The notes under the pieces are model-generated. The model was not told the origin of the DNA. It worked only from the letters and a program-made list of their open reading frames with translations, and did no database searches. Made by a program: the position numbers and the translations under genes. This document shows, in pieces, positions 1-10,602 of a stretch of 64,000 nt of DNA; within the stretch, counting starts at the first letter, position 1; each line of letters starts with the position of its first letter. The stretch is from Sphingobium sp. CR2-8 (lineage in GTDB: Bacteria > Pseudomonadota > Alphaproteobacteria > Sphingomonadales > Sphingomonadaceae): contig NZ_JAYKZY010000001.1 in NCBI RefSeq assembly GCF_035818615.1, positions 7,501 through 71,500 on the forward strand, in the 5' to 3' direction.

Positions 1-737
1 AGGCGGATCGCCAGTTCGTCCCACAGCCGATCATCGGACCAGTCTTCGACTTTTTCATCCAATGCGACTTGCACATAATAGCGGCTGCGGGTGGCCGATC
101 GCATCGAAGCCAATGCGAAACCCCGTTCGTGATTGGCGTAGATCAGCTCGTGATTGCACGGCGGCACGTCGGCCAAGATGCCGAGCCAGCCGAACGGATA
201 GACTTTCTCATAGCTACCAGCGACCGAGGCAGGGATCGCTTTGCGCGAGGGACCGTGGAATCCGTCGCAACCGCACAGAAATTCCGCATCGATGCAATGG
301 GTCGCCCCATCCTTGTTGTAGCTAAGATAGGGTGCGTCGCTATCGACATCATGCAGGGTCACATCGGACGCCTCATATATGACCTGAAGGCCGCGTTCCG
401 GGGCGGCGTCCATCAGATCGCGGGTCACTTCGGTCTGGCCATAGACCATGACCCGGTGACCCGTCAGCGCTTCGATATCGATCCGGATCAGACGTTCGCC
501 ATCGGCCAGGTGGAACCCGTCATGCGGCAACCCTTCCGCATGCATGCGTGCGCCCAGGCCCAATTGGTCCATCAGGTCGGTCGTGGTCCGCTCCAGGACA
601 CCGGCGCGAATACGGCCCAGAACATAGTCTGGGGACGCCCGTTCCACAACGACGGCATCGATCCCCTCCGCACGCAACAGATGCCCCAGCATCAACCCAG
701 CGGGGCCGGCCCCGACGATAGCAACCTGCGTCTTCAT
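1..737 (-). CDS. pobA: 4-hydroxybenzoate 3-monooxygenase (partial, C-terminus outside window)
   Basis: Translating the minus strand from the ATG at 735-737 gives an open frame to the left edge of the window (about 245 residues). It begins with a Rossmann FAD fingerprint (VAIVGAGPAGLMLGHLL), then LGRIRAGVLE, DGFHLADGERLIRID and the second FAD/NAD(P)H signature CGCDGFHGPSRKAIP. This is the order seen in PobA, the FAD-dependent hydroxylase that converts 4-hydroxybenzoate to protocatechuate with NADPH and O2. The product feeds the lig genes downstream. The AraC-type regulator at 5887-6798 is its probable activator. About 150 C-terminal residues lie beyond the window. Confidence 0.93.
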   Translation of the reverse strand, partial: MKTQVAIVGAGPAGLMLGHLLRAEGIDAVVVERASPDYVLGRIRAGVLERTTTDLMDQLGLGARMHAEGLPHDGFHLADGERLIRIDIEALTGHRVMVYGQTEVTRDLMDAAPERGLQVIYEASDVTLHDVDSDAPYLSYNKDGATHCIDAEFLCGCDGFHGPSRKAIPASVAGSYEKVYPFGWLGILADVPPCNHELIYANHERGFALASMRSATRSRYYVQVALDEKVEDWSDDRLWDELAIR

Positions 738-901
738 GACGATCCTCTCTCACGCATATTTGCGAGAGATCATGCTGTGCTGGCGCTTCATTGGACATGG
801 TCGGACCATCCTTTTGCTTGGACGATTCAACCGGCCCTGTCGGAAGATTGCTATGCATCATCGTTCCCGGGTCCGGAAAAGATGGATAATCCAGCCTTCT
901 T

Positions 902-3343
902 TCAGGCGGCAGGGACCGTCACGACGCTGTCGGGCGCATCACGCAGCCGCAGATACAGCTTGCCATCCTGTGGCGCAGGCGCGTTGAGCGCCGACCCGGT
1001 ATAGCCATTGGCCACCTGCGCGGCCTGCTCCAGCGTCGGCGTCGCCCCGACCGCGTCGATCAGGAAGAGGTCGCGCCCCTTGATCGTGCAGCCAGCATCC
1101 TTCCCTTCGCAGGCCACGCCCTCGATCTGGGGCAACCGCGCCAGTGTCACCAGCGGCCGCCAGTCGCTGGCCTCGCCGCCGCGCATCAGTCGGAACCGCA
1201 AAGGCCCGAACAGCGAAGGTGCCATCGTCTTGGCGTCCAGTGTCGCCACCATCACCTTGGGGCTTTCCAGCCTTAGCCCATCGGCAGAAGTCAGGCGGAC
1301 AGCCGCGCTATCGTCGGCGGGCGCGACCTCGATCGCGTCGTTTGCGCTGAGCGTCGTCCCCTCGCCCGCGCGTATCGAGAAGACGAGCCGACCATTGTCC
1401 GGAAGGAGATTGTCGCCATGGAGCGCCAGCGCCCTGCCATTGGCAGGTGGCGCACCAAGGCTGATATCCTTGCTGAGCAAACTCACCTGCGGGCGAGCGG
1501 GCGCAACCCTCAGGCTCAGGCTTACGCTGCGTCCGTCGCGCAGCTTGATCCGCGCCGTCGCTTCGCTGCCCGCCTCGGCGGCCACGCCCTCCCCCTGCCC
1601 GACCAGCCGCAGCCGATCTACCGCGCCGTCCCGCGTCAGGCCGTCAGGGCGCAGTGACAGGCCGCCGACTTCCACGCTTTCCACCTGGTCCAGCCGTTGC
1701 CCCGACAGCAACGCCGTCTTGTCTCCCGCATGCAGCAACAGCCCGTCCAGCCGACTTGCCTGCGCATAGCTGCGCAGGGCAATAGCGGACGGTTGCGCCA
1801 CGCCCTGATATTTGATGTCGATGCTGAGCGCGCCTGGCTTGCGGTCGGCCAACGGCACGGTCAGCGCCAATGCGTCGCGGCCCTGGACTTTCCATGCCAC
1901 CGGGCGGGGCGCCCCGTCCCCCTGCCGCATGGTGACGCTTTCGACGCAGGCGGGCGCACCGCCCTTCAACACCAGGCCATTGTCGCGCCCGACCACCAGT
2001 GCGGACGTTTCGCCATCGACCGTCCATGTGCCTGCGTCGGGCATCTGCATGGTAAAGTCCGGCCCGTCGAACCGATCGAATCCCCAGCGGCCATAAAGAT
2101 GCCCTTCAACCGTACCCTTGAAGGTCGGCGGCAATGCGCCGCCCGTCAGCACATAGCCGCCCCGGTCGGCGCGCGCCTCCACCGGCAGTTCGACGGTTTC
2201 GCCCGAAGCCGCTTTCAATACCAATTTCACGTCGCGCGCATAATCGGTCGAGAAAATCAGCGGCGCCCCTTCGACGGGCAAGACCGTGCCCGCGCGCGCC
2301 GCGCAGATCGGCGCATCCCCGCCCCGGCGAAGGCGCGGCGGACTGTCCGCCTCGATCGACGGCATGGCGACGACCATGACCGACTTGGGCTTTTGGAAAG
2401 AGGGCGCCGCGTTGAGCAGCAGGGATATGCCATCGGCCTTGCGCACGCTCAACGTGGGCAGATAGTCGAATTGCGGACTGCTGAACGCACCGAATATCTT
2501 GGCGATGTCGCGCACCACCCCGATATAGGCGCTGTAATAGCCATAGCCCGCCTCCCGCGTGGCGCTCAATTGCAATGCCAGATCGGTCGGCGCGCCGGTC
2601 AATGTCTCGGCGATGGAACTGCTATGGACGTCGGCCAGCACCAACGTCTCACGATTGTTGAGCAGACAGGCGGCCTGCATTTCGACCACCTTGGACAGGC
2701 AATCTTCATTCAGTTTCATCGACAGGCTGCGCGCCAGCGTCGGCGCGACGCTGCGCAAAAATTCGGGATGACTATTTTCCTGCGCCTTGATCGCCGACAT
2801 GAAGGCGTCCAGCCGCGAACGGTCGAGCGAAGCCTGGTTCAGATCCTGCGTCGCGCGTACGAATTCACCCGGCTTCCCGCGCACCGCGTCGGACAGCACG
2901 CCTTCCGCCCCGCCCGTGTCCGGCACCAGGAACAACACCATCTGCCGCGCGCCCTTCGGCACGGTCAGCACCAGCGCCTTGTCCTTGTCCTTCTTCTTCC
3001 ATGTTTCGGCGAACTGGACCCAATCCTTAGGCGGCGGATTGGTCGCGCCGCGCAGAAAGGCGGACACGAGAATGAAGCGCGCGCCCTGGTCGCTGGGCAG
3101 GTCCGCCTCGATCGAGAGCCGGTCGCCTTCGGAAAGACTGGGCACCTGCGCGATCGGCAGGCTCTGCTCGCCGCGCATCACCAGTATATCGAGCGCAGGG
3201 CCGGACAGTTCGAAGGGGGCAGGTTCCGCCGCGCCAAGGGACGCAGGCATCAGCAGCGACAGCATCAACGTGCCCAGGCCCACGCGGGCGGTTCGGATCA
3301 TCCTGCCGGTGGGCAAAGGCATCATGTGACTGTCCAGCTTCAT
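902..3343 (-). CDS. Large secreted/periplasmic protein of unknown function (813 aa)
   Basis: The ATG at 3343 has an AAAGG ribosome-binding site about 8 nt upstream. Residues about 15-38 form a signal peptide (MIRTARVGLGTLMLSLLMP, cleavage near SLGAAEP), so the mature protein should be exported. The remainder is about 770 residues without transmembrane segments, rich in short beta-strand-like stretches and with a few scattered cysteines. I recognise no catalytic motif or domain. The repeated pattern of a hydrophobic strand followed by a charged turn resembles Ig-like or other all-beta surface proteins, but that is only an impression. It lies between pobA and an ECF sigma operon transcribed in the opposite direction, with no clear operon partner. 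Confidence 0.75.
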   Translation of the reverse strand: MKLDSHMMPLPTGRMIRTARVGLGTLMLSLLMPASLGAAEPAPFELSGPALDILVMRGEQSLPIAQVPSLSEGDRLSIEADLPSDQGARFILVSAFLRGATNPPPKDWVQFAETWKKKDKDKALVLTVPKGARQMVLFLVPDTGGAEGVLSDAVRGKPGEFVRATQDLNQASLDRSRLDAFMSAIKAQENSHPEFLRSVAPTLARSLSMKLNEDCLSKVVEMQAACLLNNRETLVLADVHSSSIAETLTGAPTDLALQLSATREAGYGYYSAYIGVVRDIAKIFGAFSSPQFDYLPTLSVRKADGISLLLNAAPSFQKPKSVMVVAMPSIEADSPPRLRRGGDAPICAARAGTVLPVEGAPLIFSTDYARDVKLVLKAASGETVELPVEARADRGGYVLTGGALPPTFKGTVEGHLYGRWGFDRFDGPDFTMQMPDAGTWTVDGETSALVVGRDNGLVLKGGAPACVESVTMRQGDGAPRPVAWKVQGRDALALTVPLADRKPGALSIDIKYQGVAQPSAIALRSYAQASRLDGLLLHAGDKTALLSGQRLDQVESVEVGGLSLRPDGLTRDGAVDRLRLVGQGEGVAAEAGSEATARIKLRDGRSVSLSLRVAPARPQVSLLSKDISLGAPPANGRALALHGDNLLPDNGRLVFSIRAGEGTTLSANDAIEVAPADDSAAVRLTSADGLRLESPKVMVATLDAKTMAPSLFGPLRFRLMRGGEASDWRPLVTLARLPQIEGVACEGKDAGCTIKGRDLFLIDAVGATPTLEQAAQVANGYTGSALNAPAPQDGKLYLRLRDAPDSVVTVPAA

Positions 3344-3470
3344 ATCGGTGACCCTTTAGACCATTCGCACCCAGGCTGGAACCGCGCAAACCGATCGTCG
3401 TTTCACAGCGTCGCCAGCCCCGCACCAGCGCCAGATGTGTAGAGCCATGCGGCATGTCCCACGATAGTGA

Positions 3471-3495
3471 CCGAAATGGGGATTGGCCATTTCGG
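3471..3495. repeat. Inverted repeat upstream of the ECF sigma operon
   Basis: Perfect 9-bp arms CCGAAATGG and CCATTTCGG are separated by 7 nt. The site lies in the divergent spacer between the 813-aa protein gene and the sigma-factor gene. There is no T-run, so an operator is likelier than a terminator. The rest of this about 260-bp spacer shows nothing recognisable. Confidence 0.45.
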
Positions 3496-3607
3496 GGTGG
3501 ATATCAACGCCGCGATCCGGCGCATCTGCCTTTTCGACCATCATCCCTTCGGTGAAACAGTGCAAATTCGATTGCATAGGATGGTGCCGGTGATAGGCTA
3601 AAGTCTT

Positions 3608-4168
3608 GTGGGAACTGCGGATACCGAACGCGATACATTGATCGCCGCATTGGCCCGCGTGGCCCAGCAGGATCGTGTCGCGCTTCGCCAGGTCTATGAC
3701 ATGACATCCGCGAAACTTTTCGGCGTCTGCCTCCGTATCTCTTCCGACCGGGAAGCTGCGGAGGATATCTTGCAGGACGTCTACGTGAAAATTTGGAGCC
3801 GTGCCGACAGGTTCGACGCCACGCGTGCCAGTCCGATCACCTGGCTTTGCGCCATCGCGCGCAACACCGCAATCGATTGGCGCCGCTCGGTCCGCGGGCC
3901 TGCCACGCTGCCGCAGGAATCCGCTGCCCTCGTCGCGGACGATGCGCCAGCGGCGGACGTGGTGATCGAACGCGACCAGGCACGGGCCAGCATGATGATG
4001 TGCCTGGATCAGCTTGAAGAAAGGCAGCGTTTTTCGATCCGCGCGGCCTTTCTCGACGGACTGACCTATGCGCAACTGGCCGACCATATGGCGGTTCCCC
4101 TGGGCACCATGAAGAGCTGGATCCGGCGGGGCATGCAACGGCTCAAAGAGTGCCTTGGCGATGGTTGA
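3608..4168 (+). CDS. ECF RNA polymerase sigma factor (SigK/RpoE type)
   Basis: A 186-residue protein starting at GTG. Region 2 is seen as AAEDILQDVYVKIWSRADRFD and TWLCAIARNTAIDWRR. Region 4 is seen as LDGLTYAQLADHMAVPLGTMKSWIRRGMQRL. This is the compact two-domain layout of extracytoplasmic-function sigma factors. The next gene, overlapping by 8 nt (ATG inside ATGGTTGA), encodes the matching membrane anti-sigma factor, and a secreted fasciclin-domain protein follows. This three-gene order matches SigK-RskA-fasciclin modules. The factor probably directs RNA polymerase to its own operon when the anti-sigma factor is inactivated by an envelope signal. Confidence 0.9.
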   Translation: MGTADTERDTLIAALARVAQQDRVALRQVYDMTSAKLFGVCLRISSDREAAEDILQDVYVKIWSRADRFDATRASPITWLCAIARNTAIDWRRSVRGPATLPQESAALVADDAPAADVVIERDQARASMMMCLDQLEERQRFSIRAAFLDGLTYAQLADHMAVPLGTMKSWIRRGMQRLKECLGDG

Positions 4169-4880
4169 CGCGCCGCTGAGCCGCGAAGAGCGCGACGCCT
4201 TGACCGCCGAACTCGCGCTGGGCCTGCTCGATCATGCTGAACGAGCGACGGCGCTGCGCCGCCTGATGGCTGATCCTGGCTTTGCGCCGGAGCAGATCGA
4301 CGCTTGGCACGAACGGCTGGCGCCTCTTTACGATGACTATAGGCCAGTGCCTGCGCCGCATTCGCTATGGACCGGCATCCAGGCGCGCATTGCCGAACCC
4401 TTTGCGGAACGCGACACCGTCATGCGGCGATTGCGCCTGTGGCGAGGCACCAGCGTGGCTGCAAGCACGATAGCCGCGTCGCTCGCGCTGATGTTGCTGT
4501 TCCGTCCAACACCGCCCGTATCCGATCCGCCCCTTGCCCAAAGCGCGCCGGTGGCTATTGCACAGATGACCGGGACGCCCGCTGGCCCGGTCATTCTGGC
4601 CCGCTATGATCGGGTCACCGGCCAGCTTGTCCTGCGGCCATCCGGCATGGAGACTAGCCCTCTGACGCCCGAACTTTGGGTCATTCCGGCCGATGGGAAG
4701 CCTCGTTCGCTCGGCCTGATAGCGGGCGGCAGCGACAGCCGGGTCTTCGTGGATACGCCCTTGCGCACGCTCATGCAGGAGGGTGCGACCCTGGCCGTCA
4801 CGATGGAGTCTGCCTCCGACGCCCCGCATGCCGCCCCCAGTTCCGCGCCTGTCGCCGTCGGCAAAATTTCTTTGATCTGA
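4161..4880 (+). CDS. Anti-sigma factor, RskA/ChrR-like membrane protein
   Basis: 239 residues from the ATG at 4161, chosen because it gives the short ATGG/TGA-type overlap with the sigma gene; a TTG at 4155 is the alternative. The cytoplasmic N-terminus (SREERDALTAELALGLLD, then AERATALRRLMADPGFAPEQIDAWHERLAPL) is the usual anti-sigma domain that holds the ECF factor. A single membrane span follows (VAASTIAASLALMLLFRP, about residues 100-117). The periplasmic C-terminus ends with an RskA-type domain (TPELWVIPADGKPRSLGLI and LAVTMESASDAPHAAPS). It should keep the upstream sigma factor inactive at the membrane. Only one transmembrane segment is visible. Confidence 0.85.
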   Translation: MVDAPLSREERDALTAELALGLLDHAERATALRRLMADPGFAPEQIDAWHERLAPLYDDYRPVPAPHSLWTGIQARIAEPFAERDTVMRRLRLWRGTSVAASTIAASLALMLLFRPTPPVSDPPLAQSAPVAIAQMTGTPAGPVILARYDRVTGQLVLRPSGMETSPLTPELWVIPADGKPRSLGLIAGGSDSRVFVDTPLRTLMQEGATLAVTMESASDAPHAAPSSAPVAVGKISLI

Positions 4881-4956
4881 TCTGCGTCCATTGCGCGTGC
4901 GTTTCCGTAACTAGACCGCGCCCATGAAAGGACGCGAGAGATAGGAAGGAAGCCTC

Positions 4957-5514
4957 ATGACAAGCAGCCTGACAAAATTTGCGGTGTCGATAGCCGGAGC
5001 GATGCTGATCGCGGGCGGTGCTCCTGCGATGGCCAAGAACCCGATGGTCGGCGGCGCAGCGATGTATCCAACCAAGGATATCATCGATAACGCCGTCAAT
5101 TCGAAGGATCACACCACCCTGGTCGCCGCGGTCAAAGCGGCCGGCCTGGTCGATACGCTCAAGGGCAAGGGGCCGTTCACCGTATTCGCGCCGACCAATG
5201 CCGCCTTTGCCAAACTGCCGGCTGGCACCGTCGACACTTTGCTGAAGCCGGAAAACAAGGCGACGCTGACCAAGATACTGACCTATCATGTCGTCGCCGG
5301 CCGCCTGAGCGCGAGCGACATCGCCGCGAAAGCGAAGGCCAATGGCGGCAAAGCTATATTGACCACCGTTCAGGGTGAGAAACTGACTGCGTGGGAGAAG
5401 AACGGCGCCTGGTATCTGACGGACGCCAAGGGCGGCTCATCGAAGATAACCATCGCCAACGTGATGCAGTCCAATGGCGTCATTCATGTCGTCGATACGG
5501 TGCTCATGCCCTGA
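4957..5514 (+). CDS. Fasciclin (FAS1)-domain secreted protein
   Basis: 185 residues with an N-terminal signal peptide ([21 protein letters not shown]). One FAS1 domain follows: [19 protein letters not shown], then the H1 box [34 protein letters not shown] and the H2-like end [13 protein letters not shown]. It resembles the MPB70/MPT83 type controlled by SigK/RskA pairs, which supports its being the target of the two genes upstream. It is likely an exported adhesion or envelope protein. A GAAGGAAG ribosome-binding site lies about 8 nt before the ATG, and a strong terminator follows at 5546-5587. Confidence 0.92.
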   Translation: MTSSLTKFAVSIAGAMLIAGGAPAMAKNPMVGGAAMYPTKDIIDNAVNSKDHTTLVAAVKAAGLVDTLKGKGPFTVFAPTNAAFAKLPAGTVDTLLKPENKATLTKILTYHVVAGRLSASDIAAKAKANGGKAILTTVQGEKLTAWEKNGAWYLTDAKGGSSKITIANVMQSNGVIHVVDTVLMP

Positions 5515-5545
5515 CCCGATCGACCCTGTGAATTTTTGGACTGCA

Positions 5546-5587
5546 GGAAGTCCGCCGGCCCTTAACTGACCGGCGGGCTTCCTTTTT
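5546..5587 (+). terminator. Rho-independent terminator after the fasciclin gene
   Basis: The stem pairs GGAAG plus CCGCCGG with CCGGCGG plus CTTCC around an 11-nt loop and is followed directly by TTTTT. It lies 31 nt after the fasciclin stop codon and closes the sigma/anti-sigma/fasciclin operon. The following 5588-5886 (about 300 bp) holds no gene I can support; it is presumably the leader of the AraC regulator. Confidence 0.9.
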
Positions 5588-5886
5588 GCCTGTCGATACC
5601 ATGCGGATCGCCCAGTTTAAGAGCGGCACGACGTGTCGGCGGTAATGTTACTCGGTCAGACCGTAGGTGTACCACCTCGCCCGCAAAGCGCCCTGCCGCC
5701 ATTCCGCCCACTGTCGCGCGCGGGTGAATGGCTGCCCGTACCACGAACGGACCGGCGCAACCGGCTAAAACTGACCAAAATTGCAGGATTTGCTGACAAT
5801 CGAGGCAGACGCATCAAGGTCGCGGATGTACGGACTTGCAGCAGGGTTTACGCGGTGAAGCTAAGTCCATAGATGGACGATCCACC

Positions 5887-6798
5887 ATGTCGATCGCGCC
5901 CGTCCCCAGCTTCTATCTCTACGGCGAACCACAGCGCTGCGTGGCGGAAGGGTTTGTGCATGTGGAAAGTCTCGATGATCGATCGCGTCCCAGCGAATGG
6001 ACGATCCGCCCGCATGTCCATCGCGACCTCAACCATATCATCCTGATTGCGCAAGGCGGCGGCGCGATGCAGGCGGAAGCGGCGCAGGTGCATTTCGAGG
6101 CCCCGTGCCTGCTGCTGATACCTGCCGGGATCGTCCATGGCTTTACCTGGCACCGGGAATCGCGCGGCCATGTGACCACCATCGCCAATTCCTATCTGCG
6201 CCATCTCATCGCCCGCGATTCGGATCTGACGCCTTTGCTCGCCCATCCCCATGCCGTCCCCCTTCCACCCGCAGACTGTGCGGCGGCGGAAGACAGCATC
6301 GCTCGCATGGCGCAGGAATTGGGCTGGTCCGGCCCCGGCCAGCGGGCCGCCGTGGAATCCGCGCTGCTGCTGCTGATGGTCATTGCGTTGCGCCATGCGA
6401 CGATCGTGACGGACACCCCCCGCCCCGGCACCGCCCGCCAGGCGGCCCTGGTCGCCCGGCTGCGCGAGCGGATCGAACAACGCTTTCGCCAACGCGAACC
6501 GGTGGCGACACATGCCCGCGCGCTGGGCACCAGTCCTACCGCCCTACGTCAAGCCTGCGCCAGCGTAGCGGGTAGTTCGCCCGCGCAGATGCTGGACGAC
6601 CGCGCCCTGCTGGAGGCGCGCCGCCTGCTGCTCTATTCCCAGCTCTCGGTCACGGACATCGCCTACGCCGTCGGCTTTGAAGATCCGGCCTATTTCTCGC
6701 GCTTCTTCGCTCGCCACATCGGCCAGCCGCCCAGCGTCTGGCGCGCCGCGCGAGAGGCGTTGACGCCACCCGGTCCGCCTCTACATAGCCACGCATGA
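5887..6798 (+). CDS. pobR: AraC-family regulator, PobR-like
   Basis: 303 residues from the ATG at 5887 (MSIAPVPSFYLYGEP); the frame is open upstream but codon choice there is poor. The N-terminal cupin effector domain (TIRPHVHRDLNHIILIAQGGG, LLLIPAGIVHGFTW) precedes a double helix-turn-helix: ALGTSPTALRQACASVAG and DIAYAVGFEDPAYFSRFFAR. This is the layout of AraC-type PobR, which activates pobA with 4-hydroxybenzoate as effector. pobA lies about 5 kb to the left on the opposite strand, so regulation of pobA is an inference from family and location. The stop overlaps the next start (ATGA), coupling it to a 75-aa protein. Confidence 0.82.
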   Translation: MSIAPVPSFYLYGEPQRCVAEGFVHVESLDDRSRPSEWTIRPHVHRDLNHIILIAQGGGAMQAEAAQVHFEAPCLLLIPAGIVHGFTWHRESRGHVTTIANSYLRHLIARDSDLTPLLAHPHAVPLPPADCAAAEDSIARMAQELGWSGPGQRAAVESALLLLMVIALRHATIVTDTPRPGTARQAALVARLRERIEQRFRQREPVATHARALGTSPTALRQACASVAGSSPAQMLDDRALLEARRLLLYSQLSVTDIAYAVGFEDPAYFSRFFARHIGQPPSVWRAAREALTPPGPPLHSHA

Positions 6799-7022
6799 CA
6801 GCGGACAAGCTCACCGACCTGCTCGTGGCCCGCCTGGTCCGCGACCATGGCAAAAGCAAACATCACTGGCGCAAGGTGGTCGGCAAGCTGCGGCTCTACA
6901 GCCCCGCCACGCACCCGCATTGCAACTGGAACGCCATGCCGACCGGCAGCGTCCAGGATGTCGCGCTGATCGAAAGCCTGCTCGACGATCTGCGCATGAC
7001 GCACCCGTTGTTGAGCGCCTGA
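6795..7022 (+). CDS. Small conserved-looking hypothetical protein (75 aa)
   Basis: The ATG overlaps the stop of the AraC gene (ATGA), so it is probably translated by coupling. The sequence (MTADKLTDLLVARLVRDHGK, then HHWRKVVGKLRLYSPATHPH, ending SLLDDLRMTHPLLSA) has an amphipathic N-terminal helix, a basic centre and no signal peptide or membrane segment. I do not recognise the family. The coupling and sensible codon use argue that it is a real gene and possibly a partner of the regulator. Confidence 0.65.
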   Translation: MTADKLTDLLVARLVRDHGKSKHHWRKVVGKLRLYSPATHPHCNWNAMPTGSVQDVALIESLLDDLRMTHPLLSA

Positions 7023-7130
7023 CTTGAGCAGCACGGCGACATAAAACTGTTCCCCGGCCACAAACACAAGAAAAAAGGGCGCAGCAGAATTTCCGCCACG
7101 CCCTTCCTGCGACCCCGAAGGGATTCCCGA

Positions 7131-8072
7131 TCAACCCGCCAGCTGCTGCTCCAGCTCGCCCAGTACGCGATAGCAATCGAACACCTTGGCGACGCTGCTG
7201 TTGGGATCGCGGCCTTCGCGGATCGCGCTGATGAACTCGCGGTCCTGCAATTCTATGCCGTTCATCGACACGGCGACCTTCGATACGTCGATCGCCTCTT
7301 CCTTGCCGTTCACCAGATCGTCGTAACGCGCGATATAGGTGTCGGTGTCGCCGATATAGCGGAAGAAGGTGCCGAGCGGCCCGTCATTGTTGAACGACAG
7401 CGATAGGGTGCAGATCGCACCCGTCTCGCTCTTCAACTGGATCGACATATCCATCGCGATGCCAAGATCGGGGTGGATCGGCCCCTGCAACGCATGCGCC
7501 TCCACGATCTTGCCCGCCTGATAGGCGAACAGGTCGACCGTATGCGCGGCATGGTGCCACAGCAGATGGTCGGTCCAGGACCGCGGCTCGCCCTTCGCAT
7601 TGATATTCTTGCGACGGAAGAAATAGGTCTGCACGTCCATCTGCTGGACGTTGAACTCGCCCGCCTTGATGCGGTTATGGACATACTGATGCGACGGGTT
7701 GAAGCGGCGGGTATGGCCGACCATGCAGGTCAGGCCGGTTTCCTTCTGCTTGGCCAGCACCGCCTGCGCATCGGCCCAACTGTCGGCCAACGGAATTTCC
7801 ACCTCGACATGCTTGCCCGCGTCCATGCAGGCGATCGCCTGCGCCGCGTGCATCTGCGTGGGCGTACACAGGATCACCGCGTCCACGTCATCGCGCGCCA
7901 GCGTCTCATCGAGGTCGGTCGTCACATGGCCGATGCCATATTTCTCCGCCACCTTCTTCGTGGCCTCCAGTTCGCGACCAATGATCGACGTGACGGTCAC
8001 GCCGTCGATATTCTTCAGGCCATCAAGATGCTTTTCGCCAAAGGCACCGGCGCCAGCCAGGGCAATACGCAT
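7131..8072 (-). CDS. ligC: 4-carboxy-2-hydroxymuconate-6-semialdehyde dehydrogenase
   Basis: 313 residues in the Gfo/Idh/MocA fold. The N-terminal NAD(P) motif is MRIALAGAGAFGEKHLDGL. CTPTQMHAAQAIACMDAGKH follows, then HTRRFNPSHQYVH and the active-site stretch WTDHLLWHHAAHTVDLFAYQ. This combination is characteristic of LigC, which oxidises the ring-cleavage product of protocatechuate (in its hemiacetal form) to 2-pyrone-4,6-dicarboxylate with NADP+. It is the last gene of the leftward ligJ-ligA-ligB-ligC block, separated from ligB by a 92-bp gap with a C/G hairpin repeat. Its product is the substrate of LigI at 14819-15697. Confidence 0.95.
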   Translation of the reverse strand: MRIALAGAGAFGEKHLDGLKNIDGVTVTSIIGRELEATKKVAEKYGIGHVTTDLDETLARDDVDAVILCTPTQMHAAQAIACMDAGKHVEVEIPLADSWADAQAVLAKQKETGLTCMVGHTRRFNPSHQYVHNRIKAGEFNVQQMDVQTYFFRRKNINAKGEPRSWTDHLLWHHAAHTVDLFAYQAGKIVEAHALQGPIHPDLGIAMDMSIQLKSETGAICTLSLSFNNDGPLGTFFRYIGDTDTYIARYDDLVNGKEEAIDVSKVAVSMNGIELQDREFISAIREGRDPNSSVAKVFDCYRVLGELEQQLAG

Positions 8073-8094
8073 GATTGCAACTCCATACTAAAAG

Positions 8095-8117
8095 CCCCTC
8101 CCCTTTTGGGGGAGGGG
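8095..8117. repeat. C/G hairpin repeat between ligB and ligC
   Basis: CCCCTCCCC and GGGGGAGGGG face each other around TTTT and are followed by GTTGGGGTGGGG. It looks like a dispersed intergenic hairpin element. It may modulate ligC expression relative to ligAB or may be neutral. Confidence 0.5.
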
Positions 8118-8164
8118 TTGGGGTGGGGGAGCGCGGCAAAACGCAGCATCCGCTCCCCGATGAA

Positions 8165-9511
<1,347 letters not shown>

Positions 9512-9515
<4 letters not shown>

Positions 9516-10537
9516 AGTCCCCTCTCCTTCAATTGGGCATCCAGGCGCGGGAAGACGCGACGGGCATTGCCCGCGAAGATCGCGGCGCGCTCCTCGTCAC
9601 TAATCTCCAGCGCATCGACATAGCGTTTGGTGTCGTCAAAATAATGGCCCGTAGTCGGGTCGATGCCACGCACCGCGCCGACCATTTCCGACCCGAACAA
9701 TATGTTCTTATTCTCGATCACGTCCGCCAGCAGGTCCACGCCCGGCTGATGATAGACGCAGGTGTCGAAGAAGATATTGTTCATCAGATGCGTCGACAGG
9801 TCGGGCTTCTTGAGCATGTCGGCCAGCCCACGATAGCGCCCCCAATGATAGGGCACCGCGCCGCCGCCATGCGGGATGATGAAGCGCAGCGTCGGGAAAT
9901 CCTTGAACAGGTCGCCTTCCAGCAATTGCATGAAGGCGATCGTGTCGGCCGCGATATAATAGCCGCCGGTCGCGTGCATCGCCGGATTGCAGCTGCCCGA
10001 CACATGGATCATCGCGGGCACGTCCAGCTCCACCATCTTCTCGTAGAAGGGATACCAATATTTGTCGGTCAGCGGCGGATGGGTGAAATGCCCGCCGCCC
10101 GGATCGGGATTGAGGTTGCAGCCGATAAAGCCCAGTTCGGTGACGCAGCGCTCCAACTCTGCGATGCTGTTGCGCATGTCGGCCTTGGGCGACTGCGGCA
10201 ACATGCATACGCCGACGAAGGTTTCGGGGAACATCGCCACCACCCGCGCGATCAGGTCGTTGCAGCGGATCGCCCATTCCTTCGCCATCGCCTCGTCGCC
10301 GACATGCGGCGCCATCGCGGACGCGCGCGGGGAAAAGATGGTCAGGTCCGCGCCGCGCTCCTTGATGAGGCGCAACTGGTTCGCCTCGATCGTCTCGCGA
10401 ATTTCCGCGTCGCTGATGTCGGGATAGGGCGGACACGCCGTCCCCGCCTTGAACGCGGCCTTCTGCTCTTCGCGCCAGGCGTCATGCCCTTTGGGCAGGA
10501 CGGTATAATGACCATGGCAATCGATAATCAGGCTCAT
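9512..10537 (-). CDS. ligJ: 4-oxalomesaconate hydratase
   Basis: 341 residues of the amidohydrolase superfamily. The N-terminal metal motif is LIIDCHGHYTVLP (HxH). Further landmarks are NLNPDPGGGHFTHPPLTDKY, MIHVSGSCNPAMHATGGYYI, FIIPHGGGAVPYHWGRYRGL and NILFGSEMVGAVRGIDP. This pattern is characteristic of LigJ, which hydrates 4-oxalomesaconate to 4-carboxy-4-hydroxy-2-oxoadipate, the substrate of LigK. It is the first gene of ligJ-ligA-ligB-ligC and overlaps ligA by ATGA. Upstream lies a CCCCAGC hairpin and then the oxidoreductase gene 10603-11490 in the same direction, so co-transcription is likely. Confidence 0.95.
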
Positions 10538-10567
10538 CGCGTCTCTTTCCTCAACCCTTATCCATCA

Positions 10568-10585
10568 CCCCAGCGAAGGCTGGGG
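10568..10585. repeat. REP-like hairpin (CCCCAGC-GAAG-GCTGGGG)
   Basis: Perfect 7-bp arms around a GAAG tetraloop. It belongs to the same C(C)GGCGAAGGCCGGGG-type family seen at 41404-41427, 42644-42709 and 44901-44966 in this window. It lies in the 65-bp spacer between ligJ and the DUF1932-type oxidoreductase. Confidence 0.6.
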
Positions 10586-10602
10586 TCTCAGGCGACAGCA
10601 TG

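Noticed and set aside
1697..3442. 581-codon + strand frame opposite the 813-aa gene
   Set aside because: Shadow of the real minus-strand gene: no signal peptide or start context, and arginine/histidine/glutamine-rich as expected for antisense of GC-rich coding DNA.
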